Both the position numbers and the translations under genes were made by a program. Below, piece after piece: positions 27,111-38,088 of a DNA stretch of 64,000 nt. Every line of letters begins with the position of its first letter. Positions within the stretch are counted from its first letter, which is position 1. The stretch is taken from contig NZ_LR594662.1 of NCBI RefSeq assembly GCF_901827175.1, forward strand, positions 806,001-870,000. The letters run 5' to 3'. Below the pieces are notes generated by a model. The model was given only the letters and a program-made list of their open reading frames with translations, ran no database searches and was not told the origin of the DNA. The stretch is from Variovorax sp. RA8 (GTDB lineage: Bacteria; Pseudomonadota; Gammaproteobacteria; Burkholderiales; Burkholderiaceae_C).

Positions 27111-27251
27111 CCCGCAAGCCGCCCGTGGCCGCCAACGCCGGCGCACATCCACAGCGACATCCCTGGCTTGACCTGATGGCGTGCCGAAGTCCCCCGGTGG
27201 TGTAGGAGAATGGCGCCTTCTCCAAAGAAATTCACTCGAGCCCACCGAGAC

Positions 27252-28088
27252 ATGACCGCAGCAAGCCTGGACGAGCTGTTTGCCGAGAGCCATTCGCTTC
27301 CTTCGGTCCCGAAGGTGGTCCGCGACCTGATCGAGGTCTTGAGCAACGACAACGCCACGCTCTCGCAGGTGGCCCGCAAGATCGATGTCGACCAGGTGCT
27401 CACCGCCAGGATGCTGCGCCTGGCCAACTCGCCGTTCTACGGCGTGCGGCGGAAGATCTCGACGATGGAGGAGGCGATCCGGATGCTGGGCCTGTCGTCG
27501 ATCCGGACCCTGGTCATCAGCTCCAACCTCACGGGAACCTTCAAGAAAGTCCCCCACGTGGACCTGCCGAAGTTCTGGCGCCATAGCCTGCGCGTCGCTT
27601 CCGCCGCCCGCCATCTGGCCGGCGCAAGCCGCGCCGCCGACCCGAACCTTGCCTTTACCGTGGGCAGCATGCATGCAATCGGGCACCTGATCATGTGCAT
27701 CGTGATGCCCGACGAAATGGGGCCGCTCAACACGGCCTGCCCGGTCGACGCCATGGGCCGGCTCGAGGCCGAGGAGCAAGCCTTCGGCTACCACTTCGGC
27801 GATGTCAGCGCGAGGCTGGCCTCGCGCTGGAATTTCTCCGACGAGTTCGTCACCGCGCTGGGCGGGTTCGCGCGGCCGCTGCGCGTGCAGCCCTTCGATG
27901 CGCTGGCCGGCATCGTGCACCTGGCCGTCTGGCGCGTGGCGCTGGATCGCGACGGGCCGGCGCTGTCGTCCGACTTCGAGGCCTGGCCTTCGGAGGTCGG
28001 GCGCGCGGTCGGCCTCTCGCGGGAAAGCCTCGAGGACATGCCGACGCCCTCGGAGCTGGCCGCCGACCTCGAAGTCATGATCGCCTGA
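27252..28088 (+). CDS. HDOD domain signalling protein
   Basis: A 278-residue protein made almost entirely of an HDOD domain. Diagnostic stretches are LPSVPKVVRDLIEVLSNDNA, VDQVLTARMLRLANSPFYG and MEEAIRMLGLSSIRTLVIS near residues 17-95. HDOD proteins lack HD phosphohydrolase metal ligands and act as non-enzymatic regulators of motility, biofilm or stress circuits. The ATG at 27252 is preferred over 27210, which lies in the remnant region. It is monocistronic, followed by a GAF gene 174 bases later. Partner and signal are unknown. Confidence 0.92.
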   Translation: MTAASLDELFAESHSLPSVPKVVRDLIEVLSNDNATLSQVARKIDVDQVLTARMLRLANSPFYGVRRKISTMEEAIRMLGLSSIRTLVISSNLTGTFKKVPHVDLPKFWRHSLRVASAARHLAGASRAADPNLAFTVGSMHAIGHLIMCIVMPDEMGPLNTACPVDAMGRLEAEEQAFGYHFGDVSARLASRWNFSDEFVTALGGFARPLRVQPFDALAGIVHLAVWRVALDRDGPALSSDFEAWPSEVGRAVGLSRESLEDMPTPSELAADLEVMIA

Positions 28089-28262
28089 GCCACGAACGGA
28101 CTGCCTCAGCCGTCTGCCGACCCACGCGCTAGAACTAATGCCCGACGACGGAAATCACGTCGACGCGACAAGTTGCAGCGCCGGCCAAATTTTTGCGTCG
28201 TCCTTCACACCCGGCGAAGCAAGCCTGCACTTACGATTGCCGCACTCTCCAGATCGTTATAC

Positions 28263-28832
28263 ATGGAAACCTACCCGGACCCTCGCACCAACCCCGCCCC
28301 GGAGGCATGGGTCGAGCAGTTGCGCATCGTCACCGCGGCCGGGCGCTTTCATGCCGGAGAGGTGTCGGTGCAGCGCGCGATCGGCGAATTGCTGAGCCTC
28401 GTGCGCGATCTGCTCCAGCTCGAGGTGGTGTTCGTCAGCGAGATCGTGGATGGCCGGCGCGTCTTCCGCCATATCGAGTCGCAGGACGGGACGGCGACCA
28501 TCCGTCCCGGCCAGTCCGCCCCGCTCGAGAAGACCATCTGCCAGCGCATCCTCGACGGCCGCATGCCGAACGTGGTACGCGACGTCAACGCCGTGCGCGA
28601 GGCACAGGGGCTGCCGCGCAACTTCGAGGGCATGGGCACGCACATCGGGGTGCCGGTCCGGATGGCGGACGGCAGGCTCTACGGCATGCTGTGCGGCTTC
28701 AACATGAGAGGCGTGACCGAGCTGGACGAGCGCGACGTGCGGCGCCTCGAAGTCGCCGCGGGTGCAGCCGCGCGCCTGCTCGCGAGCGCGGATGGGCGCG
28801 AACACACGCCTTTCGATCCCGCGCTGAGCTAG
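28263..28832 (+). CDS. GAF domain protein
   Basis: A 189-residue protein with one GAF domain over about residues 30-180. The N-terminal METYPDPRTNPAPEAW leader is followed by AIGELLSLVRDLLQLEVVFV and a SAPLEKTICQRILDGRMPNV segment, then GTHIGVPVRMADGRLYGMLC, as in phytochrome-like GAF sensors attached to EAL/GGDEF proteins. No output domain is present, so it is either a stand-alone ligand sensor or a remnant of a larger one. The ATG at 28263 is taken as the start because an upstream in-frame extension is not conserved-looking. The ligand is unknown. Confidence 0.85.
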   Translation: METYPDPRTNPAPEAWVEQLRIVTAAGRFHAGEVSVQRAIGELLSLVRDLLQLEVVFVSEIVDGRRVFRHIESQDGTATIRPGQSAPLEKTICQRILDGRMPNVVRDVNAVREAQGLPRNFEGMGTHIGVPVRMADGRLYGMLCGFNMRGVTELDERDVRRLEVAAGAAARLLASADGREHTPFDPALS

Positions 28833-28852
28833 CCCCGGCCTTCAGTCGGCCT

Positions 28853-29233
28853 TCAGTCGGCCTTCTCGGACGCGTCGAAGTCCAGCTCCACCTTGGCCCC
28901 GTTGGGGTCGTGGCAGAACAGCTGCCAGGTCCCGGCACCCGCCTGCCGCCGCAGCTCGTACTTCGTGCCGCTTTCATCGAAGCGCCCCTTCACCGTGCGC
29001 AGGTCGCGTGCCGTGAATGCCATGTGGTCGATCACGCCCGCGCGCTGCGCCGGCACGGGGCGGTCGAAGTAAAGGTGCACCAGCGCCTGCGGCCCCTCGC
29101 CGTAGAGCCAGGCCCCGGGGAAGCCGAGGTCCGGCCGGTGGCCGATCCGCAGCCCGAGCAGGCCGGTGTAGAAATCCAGCGTCTTCTTCTCGTCCTCCGC
29201 GATCACGGTGAAGTGGTTCATGCCGACGATCAT
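28853..29233 (-). CDS. VOC (glyoxalase/bleomycin-resistance) family protein
   Basis: A 126-residue vicinal-oxygen-chelate fold protein. The opening MNHFTVIAEDEKKTLDFYTG, the central VIDHMAFTARDL and the terminal FCHDPNGAKVELDF match the family, with candidate metal ligands His7, His74 and Glu122. Members include glyoxalases, dioxygenases and epimerases, so the reaction is undetermined. It is the last gene of the long minus-strand operon, 22 bases after the SRPBCC-oxidoreductase gene. A tandem 11-base duplication (CTTCAGTCGGC at 28840-28861) spans the stop codon. Confidence 0.88.
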   Translation of the reverse strand: MIVGMNHFTVIAEDEKKTLDFYTGLLGLRIGHRPDLGFPGAWLYGEGPQALVHLYFDRPVPAQRAGVIDHMAFTARDLRTVKGRFDESGTKYELRRQAGAGTWQLFCHDPNGAKVELDFDASEKAD

Positions 29234-29255
29234 GGGATGGCTCCTTCTTGGTTGT

Positions 29256-30719
29256 TCAGGGCAGCAGGACCAATGCGCCCAGCGTGGCGCGCGATTCGAG
29301 CCGCGCGTGCGCCTGCGCCGCGGCCTCCAGCGAATGGCGCTCGATCGGCGGCAACCGGATGCTGCCGTCGGCGAGCGCATCCCAGACGCGCTGCGCCCGC
29401 TCGGCCAGCTGCGCCTGGCTCGCCACGTAGTCGAACACCACCGGCCGCGAGAAGCTCAGCGACTTCGCGACCAGCGCATCGGGCGGCAGCGGCGCCAGCG
29501 GGCCGCTGGCCTGGCCGAGGCTGATCCAGTGGCCGCGTCGCGCCAGCGCCGCCAGGTTCTCGTCGCGGGCCGCATCGCCCAGGCCGTCGATCAGTACGTC
29601 GGCACCGCCGCAGGCGCGCTGCACGGCATCGGCGAAGCGGTAGTCGCGTGTGACGATCGCATGCTCGCAGCCGTGGTCGCGCGCGACGCGGGCCTTCTCC
29701 TCGCTGGATACCGTGCCCAGCACCGTCGCGCCCAGCCTGCGCGCCCAGGTGCAGACCAGCAGGCCCACGCCGCCGGCCGCCGCGTGCACCAGCAGCCGCG
29801 TGCCGCGCTGCACCCGGCCCAGGTCGTGCAGCAGGTAGTCGGCGGTGATGCCCTTGAGCAGCAGGGCGGCCGCGGTCTCGTCCTCGATCGCCGCGGGCAG
29901 GCGCACCACCCAGTCCGCCGGCACGCAGCGCACGCCGCAGTAGGCGCCGGGCGCCGGGCCGAGGTAGGCCACGCGATCGCCCGGCAGCAGTCCGCTCACC
30001 TGCGGCCCGACATCGAGCACGCTGCCCGCGGCCTCCATGCCCGGCACCAGCGGCAAGGCCGACGGGATCCAGCCGCGCCGCAGGTAGATGTCGATGAAGT
30101 TGACGCCGATCGCGCGCTGCCGGATGCGCACCTCGCCCGCGCGCGGCGCCGGGGCCTCGCCCTCCTGCGGGTGCAGCACCTCGGGGCCGCCGTGATGTTC
30201 GACCACCACGCGGCGCGTGGGCAGGGGCAGGGCGGCCGGCATCGCCTCCGAACTACCGCTCCCGCGCAGGTCGCCGCCCTGGCGCAGGTAGCGCCGCAGG
30301 TTCTCGAAACCCGTCTCGTACACGCCCTTCGCCACCATGTCGCGCAGCTCGCGCTCCATGCCGGGCGGCGTGGCAAAGCGCGATTCCCAATGCCAGAAAG
30401 TGCGGTTGCCGTCGGTCACCGTCTTCAGCGTGACGGTGGCCACGTAGCGCTGCAGCGGCACCGTCGCCTCGACGATGCAATAGGTGCTCTTGTGCTCGCT
30501 GTCCGACAGCGTCAGCAGCTGCTCGCGGATGCGGTTGCCGTCCCTGAGCGTGAAGCTGCGCACGCAGCCCACCTGGTCGCTGCGCTCGCCGCCCTCGATG
30601 CGGCTGGCCTCCACGGCCTCGTGCCACTGGTCGTGGCTGTTGAAATCGCGCAGCACCGCCCAGACGCGCTCGATCGGCGCATCGATGATGGTCGAGCGAA
30701 CGACGCGCTGCAGCATCAT
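29256..30719 (-). CDS. SRPBCC domain fused to quinone oxidoreductase (QOR/zeta-crystallin type)
   Basis: A 487-residue two-domain protein. Residues 1-150 form an SRPBCC (START-like) ligand-binding domain, with VWAVLRDFNSHDQWHEAVEA and YVATVTLKTVTDGNRTFWHW. Residues 165-487 form an NADPH-dependent quinone oxidoreductase with VNFIDIYLRRGWIPSALPLV and the nucleotide loop AAAGGVG at 313-319. A short linker (GSGSSEAMPAALPLPTRR) joins them, and an internal Met160 could serve as a start for the reductase alone. The N-terminal domain is clearly paralogous to the next upstream gene, which overlaps by one base. Both domains are intact, so this looks like a genuine fusion rather than a frameshift. The substrate is unknown. 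Confidence 0.9.
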   Translation of the reverse strand: MMLQRVVRSTIIDAPIERVWAVLRDFNSHDQWHEAVEASRIEGGERSDQVGCVRSFTLRDGNRIREQLLTLSDSEHKSTYCIVEATVPLQRYVATVTLKTVTDGNRTFWHWESRFATPPGMERELRDMVAKGVYETGFENLRRYLRQGGDLRGSGSSEAMPAALPLPTRRVVVEHHGGPEVLHPQEGEAPAPRAGEVRIRQRAIGVNFIDIYLRRGWIPSALPLVPGMEAAGSVLDVGPQVSGLLPGDRVAYLGPAPGAYCGVRCVPADWVVRLPAAIEDETAAALLLKGITADYLLHDLGRVQRGTRLLVHAAAGGVGLLVCTWARRLGATVLGTVSSEEKARVARDHGCEHAIVTRDYRFADAVQRACGGADVLIDGLGDAARDENLAALARRGHWISLGQASGPLAPLPPDALVAKSLSFSRPVVFDYVASQAQLAERAQRVWDALADGSIRLPPIERHSLEAAAQAHARLESRATLGALVLLP

Positions 30720-31159
30720 CAGCGATGCCCGAAGTGGCGCTTCAGCGCCTCGAAGCCTGCCTGGAAGACGCCTTGCCCAATCGACTCGGCGAGTTCACGC
30801 TCGCGGCCCTCGTCGCACTCGAACTCCGCGCTCCACTCCGCAAAGCAGCGCCCCCCGTCCGTCACCGGCGTGAGCTTGAGCGTGGCGATGTAGTTCGCCA
30901 CGCCCATCGGGCTCTCGAGGATCTCGTAGCTGCAGCTGTACTCGTAGTCCGACAGGGCCAGCAAGCGCTCGCGGATGGCGCCCCCGTCCTTGGTGTGGAA
31001 CTGCCGGATACAGCCCACGCGGTCCGCCGGCTGCCCGTTCTCGATGCGGCTGTCCGCGATCGACGGGTGCCATTGCGGCAGGCCGTTGAAGTCGCGAATG
31101 CGCGACCACACGTTGTCGGCGCTGGCATCGATGACGCTCGAGACATAGACCTGCACCAT
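30719..31159 (-). CDS. SRPBCC family protein
   Basis: A 146-residue stand-alone SRPBCC domain protein, binding hydrophobic ligands in a helix-grip fold and often acting as cyclase, aromatase or carrier. It shares RDFN, QWH, SRIE, VGC, LSD and PVTDG/TVTDG landmarks with the N-terminal domain of the downstream fusion protein. Its stop shares one base with the fusion gene's start. It begins 3 bases after the flotillin gene ends. The pair may act on the same ligand, one binding and the other binding and reducing (inference). Confidence 0.9.
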   Translation of the reverse strand: MVQVYVSSVIDASADNVWSRIRDFNGLPQWHPSIADSRIENGQPADRVGCIRQFHTKDGGAIRERLLALSDYEYSCSYEILESPMGVANYIATLKLTPVTDGGRCFAEWSAEFECDEGRERELAESIGQGVFQAGFEALKRHFGHR

Positions 31160-31162
31160 CCC

Positions 31163-32863
31163 TCATTCCTTCTTCTTGCCGACGCCGGAAAGCAGCGCAG
31201 CCTGCGTGCCCGCGGGGTCGCCCACCAGGCGCTGGATATCGCCGCCTTCGATGCCGATCTCGCGTAGCAGCTGGTCCACCAGCGGCGCCTGCGCGCGGAA
31301 GCGCAGCGCGGAGTTCACCAGCCCGTCGGCAAAGCCCCCGTTCGCGTCGCCGTTGGGAATGCCCCCGTGCGACCCGCCTCCGCCCAGTCCCTCCACATGC
31401 AGGATCTTGATGCCCTCGATGCGCTCCATCGGCCGCACCGACTCGCGGATGATGGCCTCGGCCTTCTCCACCAGCTTCATGCGCAGCGCCGACATGCGGG
31501 CATCGGCCGACAGCATGTTGTGCGCCTCGTTCATCATGCGCTGCGCCTCGGCCTCGATCTCGGCGCGCACGCGCATCGCCATCGACTTGATCTTGTCCGC
31601 ATCGGCATCCGCCTCGGCCTGGGCGCGCAGCGCGGCGCCACGGTCGGCGCTGGCCTCCTTCTCGGCCTGCGCGGCGGTCGTCAGGCGCAGCGCATCGCGC
31701 TCGGCCGCCTGGGCCGCGCCGATCAGCTCGATGGCCTTCCTGCGCTCGGCCATCTCCACCTCGCGTGCGGTGAACACCTTCTCCTCGGCAGAGACGGCCT
31801 GTGCGCGCGCGGATTCCGCCTCGGCCTGGGCCTCGCTCTGCGCCTTGCTCTCGCGCGCCACCGCGATTGCGCGCTGCTGCTCGGCCAGCTCCAGCGACAG
31901 CCGGCGCTCGATCTCGGCGCCCTGGATCGCGCGCTCCTTGGCGATGCGCTCCTGCTCGATGGTCTGCTCGGCCCGGATGCGGGCGGCGTCGATGCTCTGC
32001 TTGGCCGCGATCTGCGCGCCCTCGGCGTCCTGGTCGCGCTGGGCCCGCTCGGTCGCCAGTTCGGCGCGCTGGCGGGCGCGCGCGATCTCCACTTCGCGCT
32101 GCTGCGTGAGGCGCGCGTGCTCGCCCTCGCGGTCGATCTCCAGCGAGAGCTTCTCGGCTTCGAGGTTCTTGTTGCGGATCGCGATCAGCGTGTCCTGCTC
32201 GACATCGTTGCGCTGCTTCTTGCGATGCTCGATCTGCTCGGTCAGGCGCGTCAGGCCCTCGGCGTCGAAGGCGTTGCTCGGGTTGAAGAACTCCATGCCG
32301 GTCTGGTCCAGCTGCGTCAGCGAGGCGGCCTCCAGCTCCAGGCCGTTCTTGGTCAGGTCCTCGGCCACCGATTCGCGCACCGACTTCACGTAGGCGCCGC
32401 GCTTCTCGTGCAGCTGCTCCATCGTCATCTCGGCGGCGGCGGTGCGCAGGGCATCGACGAACTTGCCCTCGACCAGCTCCTTCAGCTGCTCGGGCTCCAT
32501 GGTGCGCAGGCCCAGGGTCTGCGCGGCCGCGGCGACCGCGTCGGGATGGGCAGCCACCCGCACGTAGAACTCGGCGATCACGTCGACGCGCATGCGGTCC
32601 TTGGTGATGAGCGCCTTGTCGCGGCCGCGGCTCACCTCGAGCCGCAGCGTGTTCATGTTGACGGGGATCACGTCGTGCACGATGGGCAGCACGAAGGCGC
32701 CGCCGTCGAGCACCACCTTCTGCCCGCCCAGGCCGGTGCGCACGAAGGCCCGTTCCTTCGAGCTGCGCAGGTAGAGCCAGTGGAGCAGCCAGACCGCGAT
32801 CGCGACCACGATCGCGACCACGATCAGCCCCAGGATGAAGTTGCCGAATTGAGCGCCTGACAT
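31163..32863 (-). CDS. flotillin/YqiK-like SPFH membrane protein
   Basis: A 566-residue flotillin family protein. A single N-terminal transmembrane helix (about residues 9-31) is followed by an SPFH/band-7 domain (about 40-200, with KALITKDRMRVDVIAEFYVR) and a long Ala/Glu/Arg/Gln-rich coiled coil (about 230-460). The C-terminal region is Gly-rich. Flotillins organise membrane microdomains and oligomerise. It starts 18 bases after the TIM-barrel gene and has GAGGAGA upstream, so it appears to be co-transcribed with the catabolic genes, an unusual setting. A direct pathway role is not shown. Confidence 0.92.
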   Translation of the reverse strand: MSGAQFGNFILGLIVVAIVVAIAVWLLHWLYLRSSKERAFVRTGLGGQKVVLDGGAFVLPIVHDVIPVNMNTLRLEVSRGRDKALITKDRMRVDVIAEFYVRVAAHPDAVAAAAQTLGLRTMEPEQLKELVEGKFVDALRTAAAEMTMEQLHEKRGAYVKSVRESVAEDLTKNGLELEAASLTQLDQTGMEFFNPSNAFDAEGLTRLTEQIEHRKKQRNDVEQDTLIAIRNKNLEAEKLSLEIDREGEHARLTQQREVEIARARQRAELATERAQRDQDAEGAQIAAKQSIDAARIRAEQTIEQERIAKERAIQGAEIERRLSLELAEQQRAIAVARESKAQSEAQAEAESARAQAVSAEEKVFTAREVEMAERRKAIELIGAAQAAERDALRLTTAAQAEKEASADRGAALRAQAEADADADKIKSMAMRVRAEIEAEAQRMMNEAHNMLSADARMSALRMKLVEKAEAIIRESVRPMERIEGIKILHVEGLGGGGSHGGIPNGDANGGFADGLVNSALRFRAQAPLVDQLLREIGIEGGDIQRLVGDPAGTQAALLSGVGKKKE

Positions 32864-32881
32864 GAATGAGGTCTCCTCTGT

Positions 32882-33712
32882 TTATCGCGTGATCTGGACG
32901 AAGCGGCGCGTGGTCTCCATCAGCGCCGTTTCGGTGGGCAGCCGCTCCATCGAGCTGGCGCCGTAGAAGCCGTGGCACGCGGGGCAGCGGGCGAGCACAT
33001 GCCGCGCGTCATCGGGCGTGGCGATGGGGCCGCCGTGGCACAGCACGATGGCTTGCGGGTTCACCGCATGCGCCGCCGCCGCCCAGGCGTTGATGCGGCC
33101 CACGCAGTCGTCCAGCGTGAGCGCCGTCTCCGCGCCGATCGCTCCGCCGGTGGTGAGGCCCAGGTGGCACACGATGATGTCCGCGCCGGCCGCGGCCATG
33201 GCGTGCGCATCGGCCTCGCTGAACACGTAGGGCGTGGTCAGCAGGTTCATCGCGTGGGCGCGCGCGATCAGCTCGACCTCCAGCGCGTACCCCATGCCGG
33301 TTTCCTCGAGGTTGGCGCGAAAGGTGCCGTCGATCAGCCCCACCGTGGGAAAGTTCTGCACGCCGGAGAAGCCCAGCGATATCAGCCTCCGCAGGAACTC
33401 CTCCGGGATCATGAAGGGGTCGGTGCCGTTGACGCCCGCCAGCACCGGCGTGTGCTTCACCACCGGCAGCACCTCGTGCGCCATCTCGCAGACGATCTCG
33501 TTGGCGTTGCCGTAGGCGAGCAGGCCCGCCAGCGAGCCGCGGCCGGCCATGCGGTAGCGGCCCGAGTTGTAGATCACGATCAGGTCGATGCCGCCGGCCT
33601 CCTCGCACTTGGCCGAGAGGCCCGTGCCGGCGCCGCCGCCGATGATCGGCCGGCCGTCGGCAATCTTCGCGTGGAAGCGTTCGAGCAGCGTGGATCGGGC
33701 GATGCGGGGCAT
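32882..33712 (-). CDS. phosphoenolpyruvate hydrolase-like TIM-barrel protein
   Basis: A 276-residue TIM-barrel protein of the family annotated as phosphoenolpyruvate hydrolase-like or TIM-barrel signal-transduction protein. Landmarks are [56 protein letters not shown] and [14 protein letters not shown]. In plant Tm-1 proteins this barrel is joined to an N-terminal Tm-1-like domain. In this genome it is a separate gene five bases after the one carrying that domain. The ATG at 33712 is fixed by the [17 protein letters not shown] start. The reaction is not established for this family. Confidence 0.9.
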   Translation of the reverse strand: MPRIARSTLLERFHAKIADGRPIIGGGAGTGLSAKCEEAGGIDLIVIYNSGRYRMAGRGSLAGLLAYGNANEIVCEMAHEVLPVVKHTPVLAGVNGTDPFMIPEEFLRRLISLGFSGVQNFPTVGLIDGTFRANLEETGMGYALEVELIARAHAMNLLTTPYVFSEADAHAMAAAGADIIVCHLGLTTGGAIGAETALTLDDCVGRINAWAAAAHAVNPQAIVLCHGGPIATPDDARHVLARCPACHGFYGASSMERLPTETALMETTRRFVQITR

Positions 33713-33717
33713 GGTCG

Positions 33718-35996
<2,279 letters not shown>

Positions 35997-35997
<1 letters not shown>

Positions 35998-36812
35998 CAG
36001 TGCCGGCTCCCCATGTAGATGGCCTGCACCTCGGCATCGTTCTCGATCTCCTCGGGGCTCCCGGTGCGCAGCGTGCGGCCGTTGTGCATCACCGTGACCT
36101 TCTCGGTCACGCGCAAGGCGATGTCGAGGTCGTGCTCGATCAGGACGAAGCTCATGTGCGCCGGCAGCGAGCGCAGCAGCGCCACCAGCTCGCGCCGCTC
36201 GGCCGGCGAGAGGCCGGCGGCCGGCTCGTCGAACAGGATCAGGCGCGGCGCCCCCGCCAGCGCCATGCCGATCTCGAGCTGGCGCTGCTGGCCATGGGCC
36301 AGGTTGGCCACGCGTTCATCGGCCAGATGGGCCAGCCGCGTGCGCTCCAGCAGATCCTGCGCCGCGAGCGTGGAGGCATGCCCCCGACCGGCCCGCAGGA
36401 GGCCGAAGCGGCCGCTCGCGACGCCGCGCACCGCGAGGAAGAGGTTGTCGCGCACCGTCAGTTCGCGGAACAGCAGGGACGATTGATAGGTGCGCCGCAG
36501 CCCCTTGCGGATGCGCTCGAAGGGAGGCAGCGCGGTGATGTCCTCGCCGAAGAAATGGATGCGGCCGGCGGTGGGCGGGAAGTCGCCGGTGATGGCGTTG
36601 AAGAGTGTGGTCTTGCCCGCGCCGTTGGAGCCGAGGATCGCGTACTTCTGGCCGGCCGCGACGGTGAGCGACACATCGTCGACCGCGCGCAGTGCGCCGA
36701 AGGCGCGCGTCACCCCCGCCAGGCGCAGCGCATCGCCCGACAGCAGCTGCGCGCCGCCGCCGCTGCCGCTGCTGCGCGGCACAGGCGGCCGCAGGGAAGT
36801 GATCGTGGCCAT
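35997..36812 (-). CDS. branched-chain amino acid-type ABC transporter ATPase (LivG-type)
   Basis: A 271-residue ABC ATPase. Walker A GSNGAGKT is at residues 61-68, the signature is the variant [17 protein letters not shown], Walker B is [13 protein letters not shown] and the H-loop is [10 protein letters not shown]. Residues 1-28 are a Ser/Gly/Pro-rich leader without homology to the domain. It follows the binding-protein gene by 22 bases and overlaps the LivF-Tm-1 fusion gene by one base. It is the LivG partner of the second transporter. The cargo is probably the substrate of the operon's hydrolases. Confidence 0.93.
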
Positions 36813-36834
36813 CGTGCCGCGCGCTTTCTCGCCC

Positions 36835-38088
36835 CTACTTGCGGCAGTCCGGGACGTCGCGCGTGCCCAGGCCCATCTTCTTGAACTCCGCTTCGGGCAA
36901 GCCCAGCGTCTGCGAGATGTCGGGGACCGACTTCACCACCTTGTTGTAGAAGGAGCCGTCCGGCGCCTTCGTCACCTCGGTGATGTAGGTGGTGCCGACG
37001 CCGTTGCGGTTGGCATCGATCTTCACCGGGCCGGCCGGGCCCTTGAAGTTCGTCTTCTGCAGCGCGTCCCGGTACGCCTTCTGCCCGCCGGAAAGATCGC
37101 CCTTGACCGCATCGAGCGCATCGAGTGCGGCCTTGGTGTTGATGTAGTAAAGGTACGCGAACAGCGACGGGCTGGGGAAGCCGTCCTTGAAGTTGGCCTT
37201 GTAGTCGGCCACGAACTTCTTCCACTCGGGCGTGTCGATCGAATCGGCCATCGGGCCCGCGGAGGCGGTGCCCAGCAAGGACTCGCGGCGCTTGCCCTTG
37301 AAGTTGAGCACCGTCTGGTCCACCGTGATGGAGCCGCCGATCATCGGCTTGTCGCCGCCGGCCTGCTCGTACTGCGTGAGGAAGTTCACCGCGTCCGAGC
37401 CGCCCAGCACCACCACCAGCGCGTCCACGTCCTTCGGGATCTTGGCGATCACCGAGGCATAGTCCTTGGTGCCGAGCGGCACCCAGGCCTTGTCCACCAC
37501 CTTGCCGCCCTTGGCGCAATAGCTGGCCATGAAGCCCTGCACCTGCGAATAGGGGAAGCCGTAGTCCTCCGCGATCAGGAAGGTCTTCTTGTAGCCCTTG
37601 GACAGCGCGTGCTCGCCCAGGCCCACCATCCACTGCGCGCCCTCGGTGTTGAAGCGGTAGAAGTTGGGCGCCGGGTCGGTCAGCGTCGCCGCCTGCGCGC
37701 CGGAGGAGCCGTTGATGAAGGTGATGTTGGGCTGCGTCTTGGCGTAGTTCTTGACCGCGATGCCTTCGTCACCCGACAGCGGGCCGATCATGACCTGCAC
37801 CTTGTCCTGCTCCACCGCCTTGCGCGTGGCGTTGACCGCCTTGTCGGGCGTGGCGTCGGAGGACACCTTGACGAACTCGATCTTCTTGCCGCCGGCCATG
37901 CCGTTCTTCTGCTTGAGCGCAAGCTCCGCGCCGCGCATGCCGTCCTGGCCCGGTGCCGCGAAGGGGCCTTCCAGCGAGGCCAGCAGGCCGACCTTGAGGG
38001 TCTCCTGCGCCTGCGCCAGGCCGACCGCCGCGATCAAGGCCGCGGCGCCGACGAGGCTGCGTCCGAACACTCTTCTGCTTGTCTTCAT
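36835..38088 (-). CDS. branched-chain amino acid-type ABC transporter substrate-binding protein
   Basis: A 417-residue periplasmic binding protein of the Peripla_BP_6 type. A signal peptide (MKTSRRVFGRSLVGAAALIA, cleaved near AQAQ at residue 28) precedes ETLKVGLLASLEGPFAAPGQ. The RR near the start could allow Tat export but the pattern is weak. FKRKAVEQ-type hinge segments and a paired Cys near the C-terminus (VPDCRK) are present. Its start overlaps the LivM-type gene's stop by four bases. It is only distantly like the binding protein at 20401, so it should bind a different ligand. Confidence 0.93.
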   Translation of the reverse strand: MKTSRRVFGRSLVGAAALIAAVGLAQAQETLKVGLLASLEGPFAAPGQDGMRGAELALKQKNGMAGGKKIEFVKVSSDATPDKAVNATRKAVEQDKVQVMIGPLSGDEGIAVKNYAKTQPNITFINGSSGAQAATLTDPAPNFYRFNTEGAQWMVGLGEHALSKGYKKTFLIAEDYGFPYSQVQGFMASYCAKGGKVVDKAWVPLGTKDYASVIAKIPKDVDALVVVLGGSDAVNFLTQYEQAGGDKPMIGGSITVDQTVLNFKGKRRESLLGTASAGPMADSIDTPEWKKFVADYKANFKDGFPSPSLFAYLYYINTKAALDALDAVKGDLSGGQKAYRDALQKTNFKGPAGPVKIDANRNGVGTTYITEVTKAPDGSFYNKVVKSVPDISQTLGLPEAEFKKMGLGTRDVPDCRK

